Source: Choristoneura fumiferana (Eukaryota; Arthropoda; Insecta; Lepidoptera; Tortricidae). From it: 64,000 nt of DNA. Under the pieces are notes generated by a model that was not told where the DNA came from, made no database searches, and was given only the letters and a program-made list of their open reading frames with translations. The stretch is taken from positions 10,652,713 to 10,716,712 of the forward strand of contig NC_133498.1 of NCBI RefSeq assembly GCF_025370935.1, in the 5' to 3' direction. Shown here piece after piece: positions 12,001-22,068 of the stretch. The stretch's first letter is position 1. Each line of letters begins with the position of its first letter. The position numbers were made by a program, and so were the translations under genes.

Positions 12001-13719
12001 AGCCTTATTCATAAAAAGTTAGAGCCTCCTTGAAGGCTCCTTGAAGGCCCGATGCTAAACAACATGATTCATAAACGTCTGTTAGCGCTAATCAGTCGAT
12101 CAAGGCTCTGCTAAAGTTAGAGGACGTAGACCCTCTTTATCTCTCTGCTAAGTCACAAATGGCCGCCAAAGTTTGAACAGCTGACTTTGACTAGAGCAAA
12201 AAACATAGGTACCGAAGATATTTATAGGGTGACCTGTCGTTTTGCCGAGTTTCATTACGCAGATTTTCGTTTCGCAGACAACTGTTGGCAGATTTTTCTT
12301 TTGGCCGAGCAACGTTTGGTATAATTTCGTTACGCCTATTATTCGTTTCGCCGAGTAGTCGGTAGGAAGAATAGCGATAAGCAGATTTACGTTTAGTAGA
12401 TTGTTTGTTTCGTAATTGTTCAGTTAACCGAACAACTGTTCGTCGAGACACGATAAGCAGAGTTATCACATGGCATTCATATTGTTAAGTAGATTTAATG
12501 TTCAGTCGATTTTTGTTTCGTAATCTGCGTAGATAAAATCGGCCAAACGATAGGTAGGATTTTACTGAGTTGACTATATAAATATACTAGCATTTATCAA
12601 AATGAAGTTAGGTGCGACGACGAGCGTCAGCGAGGAGGAGTGTTAGGTAGAATTGCGACCAACAACGCACGAGCCGAGCGAGCGAAGCGAGCGTGCCGCG
12701 GTAGCGGCCGGCGAAGTGCCAGAATCGAACTGCTAGCATCGCGACTTGGTTTGTTTAAACTCCAATGTAAAATAAATACAAATGATGGTCAAAAATACGT
12801 TTATTACTTGCGTTATACGTTTGAAACTTGTGAGGGTACATAAAAAATCATAAAAAATGCGCGGTCAGCACGGCGTGTAAAAATGCTAATAAAGCCATAG
12901 TGTAATCCACACATATTCACGGTGTTGAATGCCAGTCCCCATGCGAAACGAAAAGATGCGAAAGTTGATATGCGCACTGAATAATAGTTCAACCGTTACA
13001 AAAGCGAAAGGTTGTTCGACCAAATGTGCAAAATGTGTAGTGATTAATAGGCTAAACGAATTTCTGTAAATAGTTGTTCGGCTTACTGACTCATATGCCG
13101 AGTAAATAGTCTGCTAAAGGTTGAGTTACGAAACGTTAGTCTGCGAAACAATACATCTGCGTATAAATTCATCGGCGTACCGTTACTCGGCGAAACGTTG
13201 TCTGCCAATCAATAATCTGCCTAAAAATAGTCGGCGAATCATTAGGTAACCGTACCGAAGATATTTATAGTGAAGGCAGGGCTACGCAGATTTAAAAAAA
13301 AAAACAGGAAAATTTATTTCAGGAATTTGTATTAAAAATCCTCTAAATTAGCAACAATAATTAACAATAAATATGAAAAAAAATAAGGATGATTAACATA
13401 ATTATGGCTTTTTGCACAACATAAACATGCGGATCGGAAATGGCGGGAAAACAAACATCTCGCTTTTTTTTCCCTGGTAATTTGCTGTCACTGCTGTCAA
13501 TTTTTTTTTTAAATTATCGATTAGGCCATTTTTTGTCTTTGATTTGTCAAGGTGGCCAACATAACGCGTCTAATCCGTCTATCAGCAGCTCAACAACTAG
13601 CAGACTGCTAGCAAGCGTTTATGAATCATACTTCTTGACAACCGTCTAACAAGCTTAATCAGTCTGCTAAGTAACAGACCGATCAAACCTCAATTAAGGT
13701 TTTTTTATGAATAAGGCTG
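12000..13719. mobile_element. Outer 1.7-kb element with cagccttattcata ends
   Basis: Left cagccttattcataaaaa and right tttttttatgaataaggctg are inverted and flanked by TAA on both sides (11997-11999, 13720-13722), a PIF/Harbinger-like duplication. It contains the nested element at 12228-13251 and no transposase. Confidence 0.78.
12228..13251. mobile_element. Nested 1.0-kb element flanked by 19-bp direct repeats
   Basis: Bounded by gtaccgaagatatttatag at 12209-12227 and again at 13252-13270. Ends are inverted but imperfect (ggtgacctgtcgttttgccg versus ggttacctaatgattcgccg). Both halves carry many variants of ttcgtttcgcagac and cgccgag words in opposite orientation. The centre has a GC-rich agcgagcgaagcgagcg island. 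No protein was recognised. Confidence 0.7.
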
Positions 13720-15363
13720 TAAGACTCCAAAAACCAATCTTAAGACAATACGGCATCAGATTTGGGCCGCGAAAACGATAAGTCACTTTACTACGAGTAC
13801 AGTGGCGGAATGAAAAGGGTGACCAGTAGGTATTCAAATGAATTAGTTACACGTTGCAAGCACATGTTACCTTTTTGAATGATATTATGACGGAATACGT
13901 CATACTCGGTCGATAAAGCAGTTATACTGAGCAAGCAAAAATAGACCTTAAGGTAGTTTACTTTTTATTCTGCGACTGTACAGTCCGCGCTTTTACGCCG
14001 TTAACAATAGAGTCGTATTCAGATATTTTTGATTAAATTTTTGCTCACAAGTTTATAATAAATATGTGTAATTAGTAGTAGGTATGTTTAATTTCAGGTT
14101 ACTATTGTTATTCGTTTTTTTTTATCATAACACATGAATTTTACCCTGAGTAAGATTTATTATTTTTAGCATTCTAGGCGCTTTGGTGTTGTAGGTACTG
14201 TTAGGTCTGTAAGCCTAAAATGTAAACTGTTATAAATAAATAAACTCGACTGTACTTACACTGCCACCCGCAGATGTAGTTCACGAAAATGAACTTTTGT
14301 GAAAATGTTTTCATTTCCAACGTCGTATTGTCTAGGGCGCGTGTCGCGATCGCATTTACCTTCATTGTCTCTTTCTGTCCTCACTACACCGTTTGACGGA
14401 AAAAATGAGTAGGTAATAGCAATAGCGATTTTGACTCTCGAGTGCCTGCGACAATACGGCGGCCTTTGATAAGCGCTTTCTGGTTCACTGTCTTTAAGAT
14501 AAAGATGGGATCGAAAAACCTGTTAGGTATAGTAACAGTATACGGACACAAGAAAAACTATAATTTAAATGTATGAACATTTTATTTCACAATTTGTACT
14601 TTTGAGTTACTATAGGTCTGTAAATGTCTGTGGGTCGACGCATTGACTAGAATATTAAAAGCTTACATGGCGTGCATAATTTTCCATCGTATTTATCGGA
14701 AAAGTTCATTTTTGTTGTGCTCTTTCTATTAGCTTGCCATATTAGTACCCATCGTACAGTGCAAACAGCCGTTTTGACATTTGAAACTAAATAATAAAGT
14801 TCCATAGAGCGATGCTCCTGGTTAGCTCAGGATCAATGTTCCGTTAGATGGCGCTGTTATCAATATTGCCTTTTTTTATTTTTTTTCGTAAACTATGAAT
14901 ATTTATTTCACCAAGAACTACTCGCTGGTGTATCTAAGCGTAACCAATTTTTTAACCTCACACTCGAAATGAAATATTCCGCCAAAGCCGCAAGCAAGTT
15001 GCTTAACTTTTAACGTCAATTACGGCTTACGGCCGTATACGGACACGGATATGAAAATGTGGCTCATTCGGTAGGTAATACAATAATTGATTGACATTTC
15101 GGGTGCCGTCGTATTCCGATTGAGATCCGACTTTTCCCGATGGAACGTATTCCATCGGGAAAAGTCACTACTACTACATCTGTACTAATTACATGTGTAG
15201 CTTCTTGTCCAGGAGTACCTTAAACTACCGGTACACTGTCTATTATAAGGTCTGTCTGTTTCAAAATGTATATTAATACGTCACGGTACATACTTCGGTA
15301 TTTGGGGTACGTCTTGAGGACGAGTGTCGTGCCCCCCGCTACCTCACGAGCTGGTATTCCGCG
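13720..15363. other. Left of exon X5: repeats
   Basis: A MITE at 14326-14461, the uninterrupted copy of the repeat seen split at 29.66-30.16 kb (14668-15140), and a 38-nt perfect hairpin at 15129-15166 (gacttttcccgatggaac / gttccatcgggaaaagtc, give or take one base). No exon was seen. Confidence 0.6.
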
Positions 15364-15825
15364 CTAACCATACCCACAGTTGATATCGTGCACGTACTTG
15401 GGATCCTGTCCGCAGAGCGGTATGGATCGTCCGATAAGCGGGTTATAATACATGATGCAAGGGGGGGCGGTGGGGTTGTACATCTGGTAGGGTCGGAAGG
15501 GCAGGCGGGGGGTTTTGGTGCGGCGGGGGCGCCTGGTGGGGCGGCGCGGGGGGCACGACAGTGGCTTCTCCGTCGTCGTGGTGGTCGTGGGCTTTTTGGT
15601 CTTCTGCCGGAGGGCCTTGTACCGCAGCAGAGGGAGGTAGGTGACGCTGTGTCGCTTGCGGCGCGCGCTTACTTTGGGGGCTGCGTAGGCGGCGGGCTTG
15701 ATCTCCACGAAGTCCTCTATGATGATGCGCTTGGGCTGCGCGGTGGCGTCGTTCGGCGCGGTGGAGCCCTGCGGCCGCGCGCGGGTTTTCTTGCTATCTT
15801 GCTCGCCGGCGCGCTCCGCCGCTTT
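15364..15825 (-). CDS. Exon X5: terminal, Thr/Pro/Arg-rich with Cys-containing end
   Basis: 462 nt including the TAG at 15364. Acceptor tttttccag. Encodes KAAERAGEQDSKK, RIIIEDFVEIKP, a basic stretch, TTTTTTEKP, paired-Arg repeats, and an end with CIMYYNPLIGRSIPLCGQD then VHDINCGYG. Four Cys and the Thr/Pro run suggest an extracellular, O-glycosylated protein. Function unknown. Confidence 0.7.
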   Translation of the reverse strand, partial: KAAERAGEQDSKKTRARPQGSTAPNDATAQPKRIIIEDFVEIKPAAYAAPKVSARRKRHSVTYLPLLRYKALRQKTKKPTTTTTTEKPLSCPPRRPTRRPRRTKTPRLPFRPYQMYNPTAPPCIMYYNPLIGRSIPLCGQDPKYVHDINCGYG

Positions 15826-16153
15826 CTGGAAAAAGTTTGCCCCAATGCCGTAAGTAGTTGTTCCATTGTCACCTACATATTAGATGTCCCTACATAAAGT
15901 TTTAGCCAAGTAGCCAAGTATCAGATGCATGCTAAAGACGGCAACTGCTGGAACAGCCCAGCACTCGGACGCTCTGGCATTGTGCGATCCAACAGAGAAC
16001 CACTATTTATTATGAAGCTTTTTATTATTCTGCCACTTCAATGTTATGCCAAATCCGTTAAACAATTTCATATTATGTCAATGAAAGGAGCGGCCACACC
16101 GCACACGCTCAGAGGAGGCAATTCCAAGCTTGTGGAGATGAGGAAAGACTGAC

Positions 16154-16312
16154 CTCAGTGGGGGGCGGGGGCGCGGTGGGGTCGCCGGGGGCGGGGGTCG
16201 CGGAGGTCGGGGGGGCCGCGGGCACCACCCCCAGCTTGTGCAGCACCTTGCGCTCGCGCGGCCCCAGCTGCGTCACGCGGTTGCGCTCGAACACGCGCCC
16301 GTTGTTTATCAC
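16154..16312 (-). CDS. Exon X4
   Basis: 159 nt (53 codons), phase 0 in and out. Acceptor atctccag, donor GAG|GTCAGT. Encodes VINNGRVFERNRVTQLGPRE then RKVLHKLGVV and a Pro/Ala/Thr-rich tail ending PPPPTE. Its phase-0 donor fits both X5 and Y1. Confidence 0.7.
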
Positions 16313-16752
16313 CTGGAGATATGCGTTCATAAACCATTTATTAAATCAGCGTTAGTTTACGGATGTCCATGACAATGAACTAAAAACAATTACGTTGCTC
16401 ACCCGCGACCTTATCATAATGTCTATGCAATAAATGTGTGTTCATGCAGCTTCTCTACCTCCACACAGCAGGAATACACACAAATCACACAAACCCAACT
16501 ATCACCACCACCTTTCTACACTGACGCGTTTTGAACTCAACCAGAGTTTATCCTTAGAGCAACACATCCGTACACCATGCTACCAGATGTTAGACGCAAG
16601 ACTTTTCAAAGGAGGGAGGAATATAGTCTAACATCTGGTGGCGTGGTGAACAGTAGTGTTGGTCACCATGATGATGAAAAATACAATCTTTTTGTTGGGC
16701 AGCAGGCGGCGGGGCCGCAGTGGCGCGCCTCCTGTAGGTGCGAGGGCCTCAC

Positions 16753-16920
16753 CCGTATGTTCTTCTCGTTAAGGATGGTGACGAGGTCTCGCACGAAGCT
16801 GTTGTTGGGCAGCAGGCGGCGGTGCGCGCAGTGGATGTCCACCTCGAGGTGTTCGCGCGAGTTGTTCATGAGGGTGCGCTCCACGACCAGCACGAACTTG
16901 TTCTTGTGGTGCTTCTGCTT
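16753..16920 (-). CDS. Exon X3: folded-looking domain, unidentified
   Basis: 168 nt (56 codons), acceptor gttaaacag, donor CGG|GTGAGG, phase 0 on both sides. Encodes KQKHHKNKFVLVVERTLMNN, SREHLEVDIHCAHRRLLPNN and SFVRDLVTILNEKNIR. Alternating hydrophobic strands and an NNS sequon suggest a folded secreted or lumenal domain. I do not recognise the family. Confidence 0.7.
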
Positions 16921-19900
16921 CTGTTTAACAAACGCGTTTAGAAAGAGACAGAGAGATCGGATGCCCGTGGGTGGGGTCATTATTCGAGCGTTTGTTCAGA
17001 ATGATTTTCGTGGATACATAAATAAATAAATATAAATAGTTATTCCCTTTTCGCAAAAACATATACATCACACACAGGCATTTAAGAAATAAATAAAAAA
17101 ACAAGTTTTTACGAAATCGCGCAGCGGTCTCGGCTCAGCATAGTGAGTTGGCCGTTTTTGTTGACATGGAGAAGATATTGTTACAGTTTTCAGTTAATAC
17201 AGTTTAACTAGACGTCTAAAAAATTAATAAGAATGTCATCAAATTCTACAGCCTTCAAATAAGGCGGTCGGAATGCTTGAATAATAATAACTCTATATAC
17301 GAGTATACTAATCTCTCCTCCTTATACTTATGTGGAACACTCGCAGCCCGTGGTAGGTAGACCATAGGTCATTGGATAGACACGATTGTGGACTTCTAAA
17401 ATAAAGTGTGCGCTGGCACGTGGTGGTTTAATTATCTAAATTAATAATTACTTTTTTTATTGCTTTGCGAGCTGCAAATGTTTGACATCAGTATAGCGAC
17501 TATTAGTAGGTACTTCAAATGATATGCGGGCAATACTGGAGATGTGATAAGGACCAACCCTAACCAAATCAACTATAGGCTAGATAGGACTCTTGATTTT
17601 AACCTTTTCGACGCCAACGACTCAATATATACGCACCGCAGGTTCCACGCCAACGACCATCGATCCAACGACCTATATATACGTCCATTACTTCAATGCA
17701 AAAGCAACCTTCGGTCTATTGAGTTAAGGTTCAATTTCAGACATTGCAATATAGAAGCCTGGCGTATGGCCTTTGTATGGCTGATGACTTTTGTACTTGA
17801 CGTGGCGGCGAAAAGGTTAATCCCCGACGCAATTAGTGCGGTATTACATGTGTAAGTGTCTGTGGCATCATAACTTCCAAACGCATCGACCTATTTTGAA
17901 CCGGTATTTTTAATCAGAAGCTAATTATCAGCTACGTTTCATTAAAATCGATTCAGTCGCTTTAAGACACTGGACTTTGAAATGACAATGTCGAGTTTAT
18001 TTAAACTATTATATATAAGTGCTTGCACTGTTGTGTTTCAGCGTGGAGAGTAAGACAGCCGGTGAAATTACTGGCACCTGAGGTATTCCATCTTATTTTG
18101 ATTATAATATAAAAATAAGAATTGTAATTTATGACATTTTGCATGCCAGATGATGGTGAAATATGTGAACCAATATTGTCTTTTAATTAACACCTCTTGT
18201 ACCATATTTCAAGCGAAATAAAGTTATTTGTATTGTATTTGCCTCTAGGTTGGCAATGCATCTGCAATACCCCTGGCATTGCAGATGTTTATGGGCGGTG
18301 GTGATCTCTTACCATCATGAGACCCACTTGCTCGTTTGCCATCCAGTCGAATAAAATAAAATAAAAAGTTGGTCCAGTTATTGTTTTTTCTCGCCGTGTG
18401 AGATGTGCTAAACGTTACCACATAATAATTACTTAGGGGCAGTTTCACCATTCATTGATTCATTGTTTTGTTCGAATAGACGGAGACGGCGTCACATTTA
18501 ACCGTCAGTTAACACTAATCAATGGATGGTGAAACAGCCCCTTAGGATTGACTCTGGTCTCCAGAATTACCTCTCACTTAATTTTCTTGCATACTTACCT
18601 GTATACTTACAAGTCACTTACCTTCTGTATTCTTACAAGAAAAACAAGAATCTCCGTTTGTTTGTAATCTTCACAACACTGGTGCCAACACACTCATAAA
18701 CGTGAGAAAACTGGTGAAAGATATTATTGAAAAAGATTTCGTACTCACTGTAAGACCTGAAAACAATCTAGTATATTGTTTACCTATGTATTGTTCTCTA
18801 TTATTATGTCCATATAGGTACCTAATTAGGTTTTAGTGGTATAGCATTTTGCTATAGCGACTGCTGACCTAACAGCATGACCATCATATCGGCTTCACGT
18901 AGGTATGCTTGTGGATTGTTGACAATTGGCATTTTTTTTTTCAGAATTTGTTATTTAGAGACAACTGAACCTTATCACTAACCTTCAGTAGCTAACCCTT
19001 TTGATCAGCGTCATAAAATACAGCATGTTATTTTTATCGCATTTGATCGATTCGAGTCCCGACTAAGACAAGCGATTATTCAAAAATCCATAAATGCACA
19101 ATTTATTGTTTTTAAAAATAAAGGAAAGTCTCCTTTACACAGAATGTGCTATTTTCAATATTTAAGGTAGTTGCCATCCATGTGGCATTCGATCTTTCCA
19201 AGCTGTATATAAAAATGGAGTTTTATATTATGAAGAATTTGAGTTGCAAATTTGTGAGGTTTGAAACGTGATATTTTCCAAAGCGCTCAATATCCAAATT
19301 TCATAGTTGAGGATCATTCTTACCTGTGCTAGTATTACCATACATAAAAAAACTTTCAACCTTTATATTATAAACTATAACGTAGGTCTGGCTGCCGCGG
19401 GCTCTTGCTCTAATATAATAATAGCAGTGCCATGAGACGTTGTCTGGGAGCAGCGTGGTTTCCCAGAGGCAACGCTAAATGAAGGTTACGAATACCATAA
19501 TCAACACGTTCTTTATCTCTGTCTAGACTCTAGAGGATAGAGACACGTTGTATGAGTATAACATGTTTCCTTAAATCTTTCAGTCTTAAAATTTCCGAGT
19601 TACTCACACTGCTCTATTTAAACGGGCCAGTATTCCAAGGTTCCGATAGACCTTTGAGGCCGCGGTCACAAAGTTCGCGGGCAACGGTGCGGTAAGCATG
19701 TTAATATTGTGTGAGAGGGAGGCAAACGAAATCATTCATTGCTGTCAGGTTGCTGCCAGGCAGCCACTAAGCGGCGAGCGTCTTGGCCGCGCAATGAACA
19801 GACAACACGCTCGACGTGCTGCCTTCGCGACCGCGACCTGAGAAGTTAGACCCCAGAGGAAAGGAAGAGCACACGTGCAATGAAACAGAGTGTATGTTAG

Positions 19901-19930
19901 CAGAGTTTATTGGTGGCGCGGTCAGCTGAC
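16921..19930. other. Intron between exons X2 and X3
   Basis: 3 kb, AT-rich. It contains a retroposon end (18246-18360: gcagatgtttatgggcggtg), MITE copy 3 and the block at 19342-19430 discussed in the findings. No exon was seen. Confidence 0.6.
18436..18541. mobile_element. Hairpin MITE copy 3, internally deleted
   Basis: 106 bp, flanked by tta. The left inner arm (gttaactggcggttaggtgt region) is missing. Confidence 0.88.
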
Positions 19931-20057
19931 CTTCTTGCGGCGGCCGCCGCGCCGCTTGTGGCGCGCGCGCCGCGACCCCCGCGCCCCGCGCCCCCCGCGC
20001 CCCCCGCCCCCCGCCGCCGGCAGCGCCTCCAGGGACAGCAGCGACCGAGACTTGCGC
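19931..20057 (-). CDS. Exon X2: Arg/Gly/Lys-rich
   Basis: 127 nt, acceptor atgcag, donor AAGAAG|GTCAGC. Encodes RKSRSLLSLEALPAAGGGGR, then a GRG-type stretch and RARHKRRGGRRKK. Without splicing it stops two codons later (19922-19924). A hairpin MITE (20086-20226) sits 27 bp upstream of the acceptor. Confidence 0.6.
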
Positions 20058-20085
20058 CTGCATAAACAGCACGGTATTACACTTA

Positions 20086-20226
20086 GGGGCTGTTTCACCA
20101 TCCATTGATTAGTGTTAACTGGCGGTTAAATGTGATGCCGTCTCTATTTGTTTTGTTCGAATAGACGGAGACGGCATCACATTTAACCGTCGGTTAACGC
20201 TAATCAATGGATGGTGAAACAACTCC
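20086..20226. mobile_element. Hairpin MITE copy 4, next to exon X2
   Basis: 141 bp flanked by tta. On the gene strand it ends 27 bp before the AG of exon X2, so the branch point of that intron may lie within or beside it. Confidence 0.9.
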
Positions 20227-21451
20227 TTAAACTCTGTCTTTTTCCAACTGTTTCATTTCCCAACTCACAATTTTCTATGAAACCATGTTTTATTCTGAAC
20301 TTTCATAAAACAAACCTAACCTGACCTACTGTGTTCTATAAAAGCATAAGAAAATACACTAAGTAAGAAAAATGTTTGGTTTCGGAGAAAATTGAGTGTT
20401 GGGAAATGCAGTTGGCAAAGGAAACATTTGGCAAACAATATATCTGCGAAAAGGCAGAACCCGGGGCTAATTGACAGGCGAAATATCGGCGAGGTCCGTT
20501 TGACGCTCAAGGGCGGATCCCACAACCCTAATGGACTTGTGACGACACAATTTCACGGTCTTTGAAATCGATAGGTTAATCTTCTAATTCGTGGAAAAAA
20601 AGGATATAATCAAATTCAAAAATCGTTCCTGAGTCATGCATGATTGCTCATATAATAACAGAGTTCGTACTTCGTCAACTTGTTTTTTGGCAATAAACAT
20701 TTATTTTTTTATTTTTCGACTCACACTTGGTCGATTTTTAGCAAGCTGTGCCCAAAACCTTTTTTGAGGGCTGAATCCGCGCCTGTTGACGTTACGATCT
20801 TGCTTGCAATGAGAGCTATCGCCTATGAATTCGCCGCTAGAGGCGCTAGTGTAACGAGACGTCTCCGAAATGTCAAATGTCAAATGTCACCGTTTTTGGG
20901 TGAAGTACGCGGGTTTATGTATAATAATTATAATTATTAGAATATTTTGTGAGTATTTTGCAATACCTGAAATTAATTATGGCAATTATGCGTTACGGGG
21001 CAATGAATGTCTGTGTTTTGAGACAGTTTTTTTCTTTCGGAAACCTTTGTCCTCTCTTTTTTCCGAACAAAACGGGACTACGCAACACTGTGGCATGCTC
21101 GATATTTTGATGGTACGGTTTTAAGGTATTAAATATGATTTAAATGTAAATTTTGTTTTCACGACCGTAATAAAAAACGTAAACCAACCACTATCTTTCA
21201 GGCAGGATCTTTGTCTACAACAGTGGCGCCAACTGGTGAGCGCGAAAACGGTAGCCCTCATTGGCTCGAAACTTAATCTGTCACCTCCCAGGATAACAGG
21301 ATCAAAGGAATTTGGGCACAAATTTGTGCCTCTGGGAGAGGACAGATTAATGAGCCAATTGCAAGCAAGACTTCATAACGAAGTGGAGCGTTTGAAACAA
21401 AGTGTAGTGTTTGTGTGACGCGGGTGTTGTCTGCTTGTGTGTGTCGCTTAC
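20227..21451. other. Intron between exons X1 and X2
   Basis: No exon was seen. Contains an inverted repeat at about 21235-21355 (taatctgtcacctcccagg / cctctgggagaggacagatta). Confidence 0.55.
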
Positions 21452-21506
21452 CGCTGCCGCTTCAGTAACTGCAGCCTTTCCTCCTGGTCGGCGGATAACA
21501 GCCCGT
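21452..21506 (-). CDS. Exon X1 of an unidentified gene or 3' extension
   Basis: 55 nt, acceptor ttgttgcag, donor CAGCG|GTAAGC. Encodes GLLSADQEERLQLLKRQ, polar and helix-like. It begins with two bases of a split codon, so it needs a phase-1 exon to its right. The internal donor of Pgant9 exon 12 is phase 1. I saw no other candidate between the two. Confidence 0.6.
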
Positions 21507-21831
21507 CTGCAACAACCAACGGGATAGTCACGACTCATTTTCATTTATTGTCGTCATGGTAGTTCAATGTACAGTAATAGATGTTCATATAATTAGTAGT
21601 TTCCCTCCCTGAAGAGGCGTAACGTAAGTAACAGTTTGGTATTTACATAAGCTTTGCTAATATTTTTCGTCTGAATTTGGTTCGAAAATAACCTCTGTTG
21701 TTAAGAATCCAGCAAAAAACTCAAAAGTGATTTAATTCTAGTACCATATACTCGTAGTATAAAAAAATATTCAGCCTTTATAGAATAACAAAGGTCTGGC
21801 TGTCGCAGGCTCTCGGTCTAGTATTTTTTTT

Positions 21832-22068
21832 TTATGATTTCTGGTGTCCGCACTCATTGCGGCTGGTGGTTGTAGTCCGCGAGCCAAGCCACTCACTGTG
21901 GCTGGTGGCGTACTCCCCGTAGTCGAAGGCCCAGCGCTGGGCGGGTGCGTCGCGGCAGGAGCGCGCGCGCGCGTCCCCGCCGCCCGCCGCGCCCGCGCCG
22001 CCCGTGTCCAGACACAGCCCGGACTCCACGTGCTGCAGCTGCTGCGTCGTCGGCAGGTAGCGCCATTG
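21832..22068 (-). CDS. Pgant9: Pgant9 exon 12: lectin beta/gamma repeats and stop
   Basis: 237 nt. Encodes QWRYLPTTQQLQH, GLCLDTGG, an Ala/Gly-rich insertion, SCRDAPAQRWAFDYGEYATSH split over the gamma repeat, and a tail to TAA at 21832. CLD and QRW are the gamma-repeat hallmarks. The in-frame sequence CCACA|GTGAGT is a consensus 5' splice site in phase 1. Use of it would drop the last ~20 residues and join exons further left. Confidence 0.88.
   Translation of the reverse strand, partial: QWRYLPTTQQLQHVESGLCLDTGGAGAAGGGDARARSCRDAPAQRWAFDYGEYATSHSEWLGSRTTTTSRNECGHQKS

Noticed and set aside
15388..15897. 169-residue plus-strand open frame
   Set aside because: Antisense shadow of the GC-rich exon X5; the Gly/Arg-rich product has no features of its own.
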